Part shown: positions 1 through 6,346 of the stretch, piece by piece
Layout: every line of letters begins with the position of its first letter
How positions within the stretch are numbered: position 1 is the first letter of the stretch
Source: an uncultured Clostridium sp.
Lineage (GTDB): Bacteria; Bacillota; Clostridia; TANB77; CAG-508
Direction: 5' to 3'
DNA length: 6,864 bases
Assembly: GCA_946496115.1 (NCBI GenBank)
Contig: CAMMFK010000069.1
Coordinates: forward strand, 1-6,864
Program-made: the position numbers and the translations under genes
Notes under the pieces: generated by a model
What the model saw: the letters and a program-made list of their open reading frames with translations, nothing else
What the model was told of the DNA's origin: nothing
The model's database searches: none

Positions 1-8
1 TTAAGCTT

Positions 9-166
9 CAATATACATTCTTCCGCATTTGCCTCACGGTTTCGCTTACGCGAAAACGCTTGCACACTCACATCCGCCTTAATATGAGAGCAACGTTCAT
101 GGCAACCTCGAGCAAGTCTCGAGGCTTGCATGGCTACGTTCGTTAAAAGCTCCAAAACATATATTG
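9..166. repeat. Intergenic fold-back repeat with GC-rich core (element 1)
   Basis: This element fills most of the non-coding 1-241 stretch. Its outer ends are inverted repeats: TTCAATATA at 7-15 pairs with TATATTGAA at 160-168. Inside are two hairpins. One is TTTCGC (40-45), loop TTAC, GCGAAA (50-55). The larger one spans 92-140, with a perfect inner stem CCTCGAG/CTCGAGG (106-112/118-124) that extends through GCAA/TTGC (102-105/126-129) and, with small bulges, CAT/ATG and AACG/CGTT. The GC-rich core contrasts with the AT-rich surroundings. No T-tract follows the main stem, so it does not look like a simple intrinsic terminator. The left end resembles that of the element after fba. A family of extragenic palindromic or miniature mobile elements is an inference. 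Confidence 0.65.
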
Positions 167-190
167 AAACAAATTACAACGCACAATAAT
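164..190 (+). promoter_or_regulatory. Possible promoter of the helD gene
   Basis: TTGAAA at 164-169 matches five of six -35 bases and AATAAT at 185-190 matches five of six -10 bases. The spacing is 15 nt, shorter than the usual 17. The -35 box would overlap the right arm of the neighbouring fold-back repeat. This is a weak call from consensus matching only. Confidence 0.35.
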
Positions 191-222
191 TTTACGAAAA
201 GGTCCGTCCCCATCATAAAAAG

Positions 223-229
223 AAAGGAG
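223..229 (+). promoter_or_regulatory. Ribosome binding site that sets the helD start
   Basis: AAAGGAG lies 12 nt upstream of the ATG at 242. The same frame is open further upstream to a TTG at 164, but that codon has no Shine-Dalgarno sequence and its extra 26 residues are unlike the start of HelD proteins. ATG 242 is therefore preferred. Confidence 0.75.
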
Positions 230-241
230 TTTTTATTTAAA

Positions 242-2404
242 ATGGAAGATTTAGAATTTGAATCTGAAAAAGAAAAATTAAAAGAAACAGTACATAAGTT
301 TAAAGAAACAATTTCATACTATGAAGAAAGAGCAAAAGCAGTTCCGAAGCTGTATAAAGATAATGACATAATGATTGAAAGTCTCATCAATATGTATGAT
401 GATAAAATGAGGCTAATTTTTAAAAACATGGACAAACCATATTTTGCAAGAATTGATTTTAATAGGGATAATGAAAAGAACATAGAGAAAATCTATATAG
501 GCAAGGTTGGAGTTACAGATGAAGAAAATAATATTGTTACTGTTGACTGGCGTGCTCCTATTTCTTCAATTTATTATGATAGCAATATAGGAAGAACAAA
601 ATACATAGCACCAGAGGGCATTTGCGAAGGTGAGCTCTTACTAAAAAGACAATTTAATATAGAAAATCAAAAACTCATAAGTTACCAAGATGTTGATACT
701 GTTGCAAATGATGAATTATTAAAACCATATTTATCATCTAGTGCAGATAATAGGCTAAAAAATATTGTATCTACAATTCAAAAAGAACAAAACGAGATAA
801 TAAGAGAGCCATTAAATAAAAATATAATTGTTCAAGGAGTTGCAGGTAGTGGTAAAACAACAGTTGCTTTGCACAGAATAGCGTATTTAGTATATAACTA
901 TCGAGATACTGTTAAACCAAATCAATATCTAGTAATCGGACCAAATAAATTCTTTGTAAGTTATATTTCAAATGTACTTCCGGATTTAGATGTAGATAAT
1001 GTTAATCAACTTACTTATGATGAACTTTGCAAAGAGTACATAAATGAAGATTTTTCCTTGATTAGTGAAGATGAAAAAATTAAACAATTTATTAAAAATC
1101 CTAATTCACTTAATTTTCAAAATTTAAAAGTTTCCATGGAGTTTAAAAATGCTTTAGACAAATATATAGAAGAAATAGATAAAAATATAATTCCAAATAA
1201 GAATATAGAAATAAAAGGCTATGTTGTATTTTCTTCGGAATTTATTAAGAATACATATAATTCGATTAAAAACCATGTTATTTATGACAATATTGAGAAA
1301 AAAGTTAATAGAACAAAACTGTTACTACAAAAGTATATAGAAGATAATTTAGATAATATAAAAGAAAGTTTGAAAAATCAGTTTAAAGAAAAGACTAAAG
1401 ATGTATCTAATGAAATAAAGTATAAAGAAATGGACACTTTGTCTAACATTGAAAAAGAACTTTCAAAAGGATTTAAACAAAGATTAAATAAGTTTTTCAA
1501 TCCATTATTACCTAATATTTATAAAACATATATTACCTTTCTAAGTAGAATAAATAAATATATAGATTTGAGTAATTATAATATAAAAACTGAAGATGTA
1601 AATTATAATATTAAAAATTTAAAAAGTAAAAAAGTTGAATTTGAAGACTTAAGTAGCCTTATATATTTAAAAACTTGTATTAATGGTGTAGGAGAATATG
1701 AAAACTACAAGCAAGTTGCAATAGACGAGGCACAGGACTTTGGAGATTTTAATTTTGTGGCATTAAAGAAATTATTAAGTAATGCTACTTTTAGCATTTT
1801 CGGAGATTTAGCTCAATCAATATACCAATACAGAGGAATTAAGAATTGGGAGAGTGTGCAGGAAATAGCGTTTAATAATAAATGTGAAATAAAAAATCTG
1901 CACAAAAGTTATAGAACAACTACAGAAATAATGAATTGTGCAAGTAATATAACTAAACATTTAGGATTAAATGTAGCAGAACCTGTTATTAGACACGGGA
2001 AAAATGTTGAGTTTATTAATTTTAGCGGTGTAGATGAGCAAATTAAAACGATTGAAAATATTTTGGAAGAATATTTAAAAGAAGATTTTAAAACAATTGC
2101 AATTATTTGCAAAGATGAAGATGAGGCAAGCACAATAAGTAAAAGGATTAATAAAAAATATAAAGCTGTTAATATTACAGACTCTGATACAATGTATAAT
2201 GGCGGAATATGCGTTATTACAAGTTACTTAGCAAAGGGATTGGAATTTGATGGGGCTATTGTTTCAAATGCTTCTAAACTAAAATACGATGAAAATAATG
2301 ATATGGAAATGAAGTTACTTTACGTTGCTATGACTAGACCGCTTCACGAATTGAAGGTGTTGTATGATAATGAATTAGCTAAACCATTAGATAATATGTT
2401 ATAA
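242..2404 (+). CDS. helD: HelD-like UvrD/Rep superfamily I helicase (RNA polymerase recycling ATPase)
   Basis: The product is 720 residues, close to Bacillus HelD in length. HelD proteins are ATP-driven factors that bind RNA polymerase and release it from nucleic acid after stalling or termination. The sequence shows a charged helical N-terminus (about residues 5-60), which in HelD forms the coiled coil entering the RNAP secondary channel. The HelD-typical VDWRAPISSIYYD follows at 101-113. Walker A GVAGSGKTT is at 199-207. A Lys/Asn-rich middle insertion spans about 260-460. Walker B/motif II IDEAQD is at 494-499, motif III FGDLAQSIYQYRG at 520-532, motif IV arginine in HKSYRT near 558, motif V ITSYLAKGLEFD at 659-670, and motif VI YVAMTR ending at Arg 699. 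All ATPase motifs look intact. The GNAT gene begins 23 nt downstream and is probably co-transcribed. A PcrA/UvrD repair helicase is less likely because of the N-terminal domain and the RAPISS motif. Confidence 0.92.
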   Translation: MEDLEFESEKEKLKETVHKFKETISYYEERAKAVPKLYKDNDIMIESLINMYDDKMRLIFKNMDKPYFARIDFNRDNEKNIEKIYIGKVGVTDEENNIVTVDWRAPISSIYYDSNIGRTKYIAPEGICEGELLLKRQFNIENQKLISYQDVDTVANDELLKPYLSSSADNRLKNIVSTIQKEQNEIIREPLNKNIIVQGVAGSGKTTVALHRIAYLVYNYRDTVKPNQYLVIGPNKFFVSYISNVLPDLDVDNVNQLTYDELCKEYINEDFSLISEDEKIKQFIKNPNSLNFQNLKVSMEFKNALDKYIEEIDKNIIPNKNIEIKGYVVFSSEFIKNTYNSIKNHVIYDNIEKKVNRTKLLLQKYIEDNLDNIKESLKNQFKEKTKDVSNEIKYKEMDTLSNIEKELSKGFKQRLNKFFNPLLPNIYKTYITFLSRINKYIDLSNYNIKTEDVNYNIKNLKSKKVEFEDLSSLIYLKTCINGVGEYENYKQVAIDEAQDFGDFNFVALKKLLSNATFSIFGDLAQSIYQYRGIKNWESVQEIAFNNKCEIKNLHKSYRTTTEIMNCASNITKHLGLNVAEPVIRHGKNVEFINFSGVDEQIKTIENILEEYLKEDFKTIAIICKDEDEASTISKRINKKYKAVNITDSDTMYNGGICVITSYLAKGLEFDGAIVSNASKLKYDENNDMEMKLLYVAMTRPLHELKVLYDNELAKPLDNML

Positions 2405-2415
2405 TTATTAATATT

Positions 2416-2420
2416 AGGAG
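2416..2420 (+). promoter_or_regulatory. Ribosome binding site supporting a TTG start
   Basis: AGGAG sits 7 nt before the TTG at 2428. There is no competing ATG nearby in frame at a suitable distance, so this site decides the unusual TTG start of the GNAT gene. Confidence 0.75.
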
Positions 2421-2427
2421 AATTTAA

Positions 2428-3169
2428 TTGAAAAATTATAATGATTTTTTAGGAATAAAAGAGTTTGAATATGGAAAAATATTTACAGTAATCTCATCAT
2501 CTAAAAAAGACATTCTATATGCCGGAAGATTTTATTATCCAATTATTGCAACAAATATAAATAATAGTATTGTTATTTCATGTTCAAGCAAAATTGCAGA
2601 TAAATTAAATAAAAAAATAAATGAGATTGAAGAATTAAACGAAGATAATTTAAAAGATTTCTTAAATCAATTTGCTGAGAATGAATTTAAAACTTTTGAA
2701 ATAAAAGAAATGTATAGATTGATAAAACAATCGAATACAAAGAGTGTCAATTGTGATGATGTAGAATTAATTGATGAAAGTAAAAAGCAATATTTTTATA
2801 ATATTGTCAAGAAAAGTAATGAGTTAAAATATAAAGAGCAAAAATGGAATGAATTTAATAAAATAAAAGCTCCTTGGCGGAATTAATTATGGAATAATCA
2901 AGGATAATAAAATAGTTTCATTAGGATATATATCAAATATAACAAGTAATATGGCAAACATTGTAATTCAAACTGAAGATGGATATAAAAATAAAGGATT
3001 TGCTACAAAAGTTGTAGAGAAAATCGCATATGAATGTTTGAAAAAAGGTCTTATTCCTACATACTGGGTGAATAAAAATAATATTCCATCGAGAAGAGTT
3101 GCAGAAAATGTAGGCTTTGAATTGCTTAGTAAAGAAATGGTTGTCAGTATTGACAATGCAAATAATTAA
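2428..3169 (+). pseudogene. GNAT-family N-acetyltransferase, broken by a frameshift near 2884
   Basis: The first frame runs from a TTG at 2428 to a TAA at 2884-2886 (152 residues, ending APWRN). Coding continues at once in the next frame from 2885 (NYGIIKDNKIVSLGYIS...) to a TAA at 3167-3169. Skipping one base joins them into about 246 residues, a plausible full length for a two-part GNAT protein. The second part carries the acetyl-CoA signature: GYKNKGFA (joined residues 185-192, a K-x-x-G-x-A version of R/Q-x-x-G-x-G/A), then N-N-I-P-S (217-221) and GF (229-230), typical of GNAT motif B. The substrate cannot be predicted. The N-terminal part (residues 1-150) is Lys/Glu/Asn-rich and I do not recognise it beyond its position. 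An ATG at 2951 in the second frame has no Shine-Dalgarno sequence, so an independent small gene is unlikely. A real inactivating indel, an assembly error or, less likely, programmed +1 frameshifting could explain it. Confidence 0.8.
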
Positions 3170-3178
3170 ATATAAAAT
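3150..3178 (+). promoter_or_regulatory. Strong sigma-A-type promoter for fba
   Basis: TTGACA (3150-3155, perfect -35) is separated by 17 nt from TAAAAT (3173-3178, five of six -10 bases). It overlaps the last codons of the GNAT gene and predicts a short leader of about 20 nt before the fba ATG. fba is therefore probably expressed independently of helD. Confidence 0.75.
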
Positions 3179-3204
3179 CATAAGCAAATGAGGAGGTAAT
3201 AATT

Positions 3205-4134
3205 ATGTCATTAGTAACAACAAAAAATATGTTTGAAAAATCTATTGCAGAAAAATTTGCAGTAGGTGCATTTAATATTAATAATATGGAGTTTGTTCAA
3301 GGAATAATGGATGCAGCAGCAGAAGAAAATTCACCAGTTATCCTTCAAACTTCATCTAGTGCACTTAAATATGCTAGAATACCATATTTAAGAAAGATGA
3401 TTGAAGCTGGTTTAGAGGAACACGATATTCCAGTAGCATTACATTTAGACCATGGACCAGATTTTGAAACTTGTAAATTATGTGTAGACAATGGATATAC
3501 ATCAGTAATGTTTGACGGTTCAAAATATGATTTTAAAAAAAATATTGAATTAACAAAACAAGTTGTAGATTATGCTCATGAACATGGAGTAGTAGTTGAA
3601 GCGGAACTTGGAAAACTTGCAGGTGTAGAAGATGATGTAAACGTTGCAGAAAATGATGCAATGTATACAGACCCAGAACAAGCTCTTGAATTCGTTCAAA
3701 GAACAGGATGTGATTCTCTTGCTATTGCAATTGGTACAAGCCATGGAGCCTATAAATTTAAAGGAGAAGCAAGACTTCGTTTTGATATCCTAGAGAAAGT
3801 AAAAGAATTAATGCCAAATGTTCCAATAGTATTGCACGGAGCATCAACAGTAATACCAGAATATGTAGAAATGTGCAATAAATATGGTGGATATATGCCT
3901 GGTGCAAAAGGTGTACCAGATGAAATGCTTCATGAAGCAAGTATGCGAGGTGTATCAAAAATAAATGTAGATACAGACTTAAGACTTGCAATGACAGCAG
4001 CAATAAGAAAGGTATTTGTGGAAACACCAGAACAATTTGACCCTAGAAAATATCTAGGACCTGGAAGAGATTTTATAAAAGAAACTGTAAAACATAAAAT
4101 AAGAGATGTGTTTGGCAGTAGCAATAAAGCATAA
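3205..4134 (+). CDS. fba: Class II (zinc-dependent) fructose-1,6-bisphosphate aldolase
   Basis: This 309-residue cytosolic enzyme reversibly cleaves fructose-1,6-bisphosphate to dihydroxyacetone phosphate and glyceraldehyde-3-phosphate in glycolysis and gluconeogenesis. The ATG is preceded by a perfect AGGAGG at 3191-3196 with 8 nt spacing. Class II hallmarks are all visible: HLDHG at 80-84, with Asp82 as the expected catalytic acid/base and His83 a zinc ligand; VMFDGS at 101-106; VEAELG at 131-136; GTSHG at 177-181 (His180, zinc ligand); LHGAS at 210-214 (His211, zinc ligand); and NVDTDLR at 254-260 for phosphate and substrate binding. The length, the HGAS form and the C-terminal extension YLGPGRDF place it in the roughly 305-325-residue subgroup rather than the shorter Bacillus FbaA type. 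Tagatose-bisphosphate aldolase activity cannot be excluded from sequence alone, but a lone copy with a strong promoter fits glycolysis. A fold-back structure follows the stop. Confidence 0.96.
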   Translation: MSLVTTKNMFEKSIAEKFAVGAFNINNMEFVQGIMDAAAEENSPVILQTSSSALKYARIPYLRKMIEAGLEEHDIPVALHLDHGPDFETCKLCVDNGYTSVMFDGSKYDFKKNIELTKQVVDYAHEHGVVVEAELGKLAGVEDDVNVAENDAMYTDPEQALEFVQRTGCDSLAIAIGTSHGAYKFKGEARLRFDILEKVKELMPNVPIVLHGASTVIPEYVEMCNKYGGYMPGAKGVPDEMLHEASMRGVSKINVDTDLRLAMTAAIRKVFVETPEQFDPRKYLGPGRDFIKETVKHKIRDVFGSSNKA

Positions 4135-4159
4135 GTTATTAAATTTGCAGTTATTTAAT

Positions 4160-4243
4160 CCAAACAATATATCTTTTTCGCATTCTCGGCGCGGGTCGCT
4201 GCTTGCTCCAGCTTGAGAATGGAAAATAGATATATTGCTTTGG
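4160..4243. repeat. Long imperfect palindrome after fba (element 2), possible terminator
   Basis: Arms 4160-4187 and 4215-4243 pair over about 28 bp with only three single-base bulges: CCAAA/TTTGG at the base, CAATATATCT/AGATATATTG, then TTTT/AAAA and CATTCTC/GAGAATG. They enclose a 27-nt GC-rich core containing GCTG/CAGC (4198-4201/4209-4212). A short CTTTTAT follows the right arm, so it could end fba transcription, although the structure is much longer than a typical terminator. The left arm shares CAATATA, a pyrimidine run and CGCATT with element 1 (9-29). It lies in the 229-nt gap between fba and the next gene. Confidence 0.75.
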
Positions 4244-4288
4244 CTTTTATAATATACCAAAGAATATGATGATAACTGAAAATTTTAC

Positions 4289-4317
4289 TCGACATTTTTT
4301 GCATATATTTTTAAAAA
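4289..4317 (+). promoter_or_regulatory. Possible promoter for the 11-mer repeat protein gene
   Basis: TCGACA (4289-4294, five of six -35 bases) lies 17 nt before TAAAAA (4312-4317, four of six -10 bases). Other weak pairings exist in this AT-rich leader, so this is tentative. Confidence 0.35.
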
Positions 4318-4363
4318 TAACAAATACTAATATTGATTTCACAAAGTTATTAAGGGGGAAATT

Positions 4364-4789
4364 ATGCAAAAAAAGATTCTAATTGTTAGTATTCTTTTAT
4401 TTATATTTGCAGCTTGTTTTAGCACAGTTTTTGCTACTGGAAATATGGCTAACTTTGCAAGAGAAGCAACTGAAAATGTTGCAGGTGGTGTTGAAAACGC
4501 ATTAGATACTACAGGTAATGCTATTGAAAATACATGGGATGCTACTAAAAATACTGCTCAAAGTGCAGGTAATGTTGTAGAAAATGTTACAGAGACTACA
4601 GTTGATGGTGTCAGAAATACTATGGATACAACAAACAGTGCGATAAATGATACTACAGCAGGAGCATCTAATTATAAATTTTTAGGTATGAGCCTTGATG
4701 TATGGATGTGGATAATTTTAATTGCCATAGTGGTTATTGCAGTTGTCCTAATATGCAAATATATGAAAGAACATAACGACAATGATTAA
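4364..4789 (+). CDS. Small exported protein: signal peptide, 11-residue repeats, C-terminal membrane helix
   Basis: The product is 141 residues of unknown function. An AAGGGGG ribosome binding site (4352-4358) precedes the ATG by 5 nt. Residues 1-24 form a signal peptide (positively charged MQKK, hydrophobic core, likely cleavage after TVFA). Residues 35-100 contain six tandem 11-residue units with the loose pattern [AT]-x-[DE]-x-[VT]-x-N-x-x-[EDQ]-x: Asn recurs at position 7, acidic residues at 3 and 10, small residues at 1. Such 11-mers resemble those of LEA and apolipoprotein-like amphipathic helices; this is resemblance only. A membrane helix follows at about 113-131, then a short charged tail (KYMKEHNDND). 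The predicted topology puts the repeats outside the cell, anchored by the C-terminal helix. It appears monocistronic, ending in a strong terminator. The overall plan matches the minus-strand gene at 6411-6812. Confidence 0.75.
   Translation: MQKKILIVSILLFIFAACFSTVFATGNMANFAREATENVAGGVENALDTTGNAIENTWDATKNTAQSAGNVVENVTETTVDGVRNTMDTTNSAINDTTAGASNYKFLGMSLDVWMWIILIAIVVIAVVLICKYMKEHNDND
4466..4663 (+). repeat. Six 33-nt units encoding 11-residue repeats
   Basis: Six consecutive 11-codon units, starting at residues 35, 46, 57, 68, 79 and 90 of the exported protein. They are conserved at the residue-class level (Asn or Asp at unit position 7 in five of six) but diverged in DNA, which suggests old duplication or selection for helix periodicity. 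Confidence 0.55.
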
Positions 4790-4796
4790 GTAATGT

Positions 4797-4834
4797 AAAG
4801 TGATTTGCTTATTATTTAAGTAAGTCACTTTTTT
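4797..4834 (+). terminator. Rho-independent terminator
   Basis: A 15-bp stem (4797-4811 with 4817-4831, two G-T wobbles) with a 5-nt TTATT loop runs into TTTTTT (4829-4834). It begins 7 nt after the stop of the 11-mer repeat protein gene and separates it from the amidase gene. Confidence 0.88.
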
Positions 4835-4845
4835 ATGCAAAAATA

Positions 4846-4874
4846 TGGATATTTTAAAAATTATATGATATACT
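4846..4874 (+). promoter_or_regulatory. Promoter of the amidase gene, extended -10 type
   Basis: TATACT (4869-4874) is preceded by TG at 4866-4867, forming an extended -10. TGGATA (4846-4851) is a four-of-six -35 at 17 nt spacing. It lies just after the upstream terminator, as expected for a new transcription unit. Confidence 0.6.
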
Positions 4875-4902
4875 AAGAAAAATTAAAATTTACTTTTGGA
4901 AG

Positions 4903-4909
4903 AAAGGGA
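4903..4909 (+). promoter_or_regulatory. Ribosome binding site that sets the amidase start
   Basis: AAAGGGA ends 4 nt before ATG 4914. The frame is open back to a TTG at 4896, but that codon lies upstream of this Shine-Dalgarno sequence and has none of its own. ATG 4914 is the likely start. Confidence 0.7.
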
Positions 4910-4913
4910 CTTT

Positions 4914-5672
4914 ATGAGTAAAAGATACAAAAGAACAAAGAAAAGAAAGCTAAATAAAAGAAGAGTTGGCTTAGTTCTTATAATCATCATTTTAATTATT
5001 ACAGCTTGTTTATATAATAGTGTAAAGCCTAAGGAACAAACAGCCGAGACCATTGCATATAGTGGTCCAACTAAAATAAATAAATGTATTGTAATTGATG
5101 CAGGGCACGGTGGGGAAGAAGAACCGGGTTGCATATTTGGTAATGTTTTAGAAAAAAATATTGATTTACAAATTGCAAAAAAGTTGCAAGAAAAATTATC
5201 TCAAGAATATACACAAGTTATAATGACAAGAACGGAAGATGTTAATGTATATTTGAATGAACGTGCAAGAATTGCCAATAGAAATAATGCGGATATTTTT
5301 GTAAGTATTCATCAAAACGCATTGGAAGATGATACTGTTACAAACGGTATTGAAACATGGTATAATCCTGAAAAAGATACTGTAAGCAAAATTTTGGCTG
5401 AAAATATACAAGAAAATGTGATTAGCGCAACAGACGCAGAAGATTTGGGCATAAAGGAAAGCACAGGACTTATTGTAACTACTAAAACAGAAATGGCATC
5501 TTGCCTTATAGAAACAGGATTTTTATCGAGCACAAAGGAAAGACAAAAGCTAGTTACTGATACTTATCAAGATAAAATTGTGGAGGGAATATACAATGGA
5601 ATAAAAGCATATTTCGAAGAAATAGAGTCACCAAATGATAACACAAACACTATAGCAGGCAATAATGTTTAA
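4914..5672 (+). CDS. N-acetylmuramoyl-L-alanine amidase (Amidase_3, CwlD-like), membrane anchored
   Basis: This 252-residue zinc enzyme is expected to cut the bond between N-acetylmuramic acid and the L-alanine of the stem peptide in peptidoglycan, outside the membrane. A very basic N-terminus (1-17, RYKRTKKRKLNKRR) precedes a hydrophobic stretch (18-31) ending ITAC, so it is exported and anchored by a helix or possibly as a lipoprotein at Cys32. The Amidase_3 domain covers about 57-235: IDAGHGG with zinc ligand His65, Glu80 as second ligand, MTR at 104-106, LNERARIAN near 114-122, SIHQNA with zinc ligand His133, GIETWY at 145-150, and the catalytic Glu200 in ETGFLS. No wall-binding domain is present; the tail is short and Asn/Thr-rich. 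Size and layout fit CwlD-like spore cortex amidases and general clostridial amidases, and sequence alone does not separate these. smpB follows after 83 nt with no obvious terminator between. Confidence 0.92.
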   Translation: MSKRYKRTKKRKLNKRRVGLVLIIIILIITACLYNSVKPKEQTAETIAYSGPTKINKCIVIDAGHGGEEEPGCIFGNVLEKNIDLQIAKKLQEKLSQEYTQVIMTRTEDVNVYLNERARIANRNNADIFVSIHQNALEDDTVTNGIETWYNPEKDTVSKILAENIQENVISATDAEDLGIKESTGLIVTTKTEMASCLIETGFLSSTKERQKLVTDTYQDKIVEGIYNGIKAYFEEIESPNDNTNTIAGNNV

Positions 5673-5755
5673 CTCTAAAATAATTAGCAAGGTACACATA
5701 TATAGAAGCACTTTAAATAGACATAATAGTTAACAATTTAATTGAAAGGGAGAAA

Positions 5756-6211
5756 ATGAATAAAGATAATAGAATAATAGCTAAAAATCCAAATGCATAT
5801 CATAATTTTGAAATAATAGAAACAATTGAAGCAGGAATTGTGCTTTATGGAACAGAAATAAAGTCTATTAGAGCAGGCAAAGTTAATTTAAAAGATAGTT
5901 ATGCCACTATTGAAAAAAATGGAGAAGTGTATGTTTATTCCATGAATATAAGTCCATATGAACATGGAAATATTTTTAATAAAGATCCGCTTCGTCCTAA
6001 AAAACTATTGTTAAATAAACGTGAAATACATAAATTAATTGGTATGACTACTCAAAAGGGCTTTGCATTAGTTCCAACAAAAATATATTTTAAAGGCAAC
6101 TTTGTTAAGCTTGAGCTTGGAATAGGTAGAGGTAAAAAATTATATGATAAGCGTGAAGATTTAAAGAAAAAAGAGGCTCAAAGAAAAATTGAAAGATATA
6201 TGAAACAATAA
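5756..6211 (+). CDS. smpB: SsrA-binding protein SmpB (trans-translation)
   Basis: The 151-residue product binds tmRNA and delivers it to ribosomes stalled on broken mRNAs, so the nascent peptide is tagged for degradation and the ribosome is freed. The family layout is complete: N-terminal AKNPNAYHNFEI (9-20), AGIVLYGTEIKSIRAGK (26-42), the loop segment RPKKLLLNKREI (80-91; Asn87 stands where many SmpB proteins have His), LVPTKIYFKG (105-114), and the LGIGRGKKLYDKRE segment (121-134). A basic helical tail (135-151) normally enters the mRNA channel. A GAAAGGGAG ribosome binding site at 5744-5752 precedes the ATG. The tmRNA gene ssrA, often nearby in Firmicutes, is not seen in the 199-nt gap downstream. 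The gene may be read from its own weak promoter or from the amidase unit. Confidence 0.97.
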   Translation: MNKDNRIIAKNPNAYHNFEIIETIEAGIVLYGTEIKSIRAGKVNLKDSYATIEKNGEVYVYSMNISPYEHGNIFNKDPLRPKKLLLNKREIHKLIGMTTQKGFALVPTKIYFKGNFVKLELGIGRGKKLYDKREDLKKKEAQRKIERYMKQ

Positions 6212-6231
6212 AAGGGGTCGAAATCGCCACC

Positions 6232-6346
6232 TTTCCTATATTATAAGAAAAGTGGCTTCGCCACATGCCACGAGCTTTGCTCGGGCTGCCTAATGTAACT
6301 TTATCTTGAAATATAGGCAAAATCTTCGATTTTTCCTATATTATAA
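6232..6346. repeat. Hairpin-dense intergenic element after smpB (element 3)
   Basis: A 15-bp direct repeat, TTTCCTATATTATAA, occurs at 6232-6246 and again at 6332-6346, exactly 100 nt apart. Within it, CCTATATT (6235-6242) is inverted as AATATAGG (6310-6317). Between lie perfect hairpins GTGGC-TTC-GCCAC (6252-6264) and CGAGC-TTT-GCTCG (6271-6283, extended by GCC/GGC around one bulge). A smaller one, AAAATC-TTC-GATTTT, is at 6319-6333. On the minus strand the first hairpin is followed by TTTTCTT and could terminate transcription. A GCCAC at 6226-6230 can also pair with GTGGC 6252-6256, giving an alternative fold. The element lies between convergent genes. Confidence 0.7.

Noticed and set aside
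164..241. N-terminal extension of helD from a TTG codon at 164
   Set aside because: No Shine-Dalgarno sequence precedes it, it overlaps the repeat end, and a good AAAGGAG serves the ATG at 242.
2951..3169. Independent 72-residue gene starting at ATG 2951
   Set aside because: It is the C-terminal half of the GNAT domain with coding continuity upstream of this ATG and no ribosome binding site.
4054..4260. Minus-strand 68-codon frame across the fba end and element 2
   Set aside because: It is antisense to fba, runs through the palindrome, and has no recognisable domain or supporting start signal.
4364..4435. Lipoprotein signal in the 11-mer repeat protein (FAAC at residues 15-18)
   Set aside because: Phe at -3 is atypical for a lipobox, and a standard signal peptidase I site (TVFA) follows a few residues later.
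5722..5727. CATAAT as a promoter -10 for smpB
   Set aside because: No acceptable -35 box lies 16-18 nt upstream, and isolated TATAAT-like words are common in this AT-rich DNA.
6212..6345. tmRNA (ssrA) gene downstream of smpB
   Set aside because: The region lacks the conserved tmRNA ends, a tRNA-like T-arm and a CCA end, and consists of short hairpins and repeats instead.
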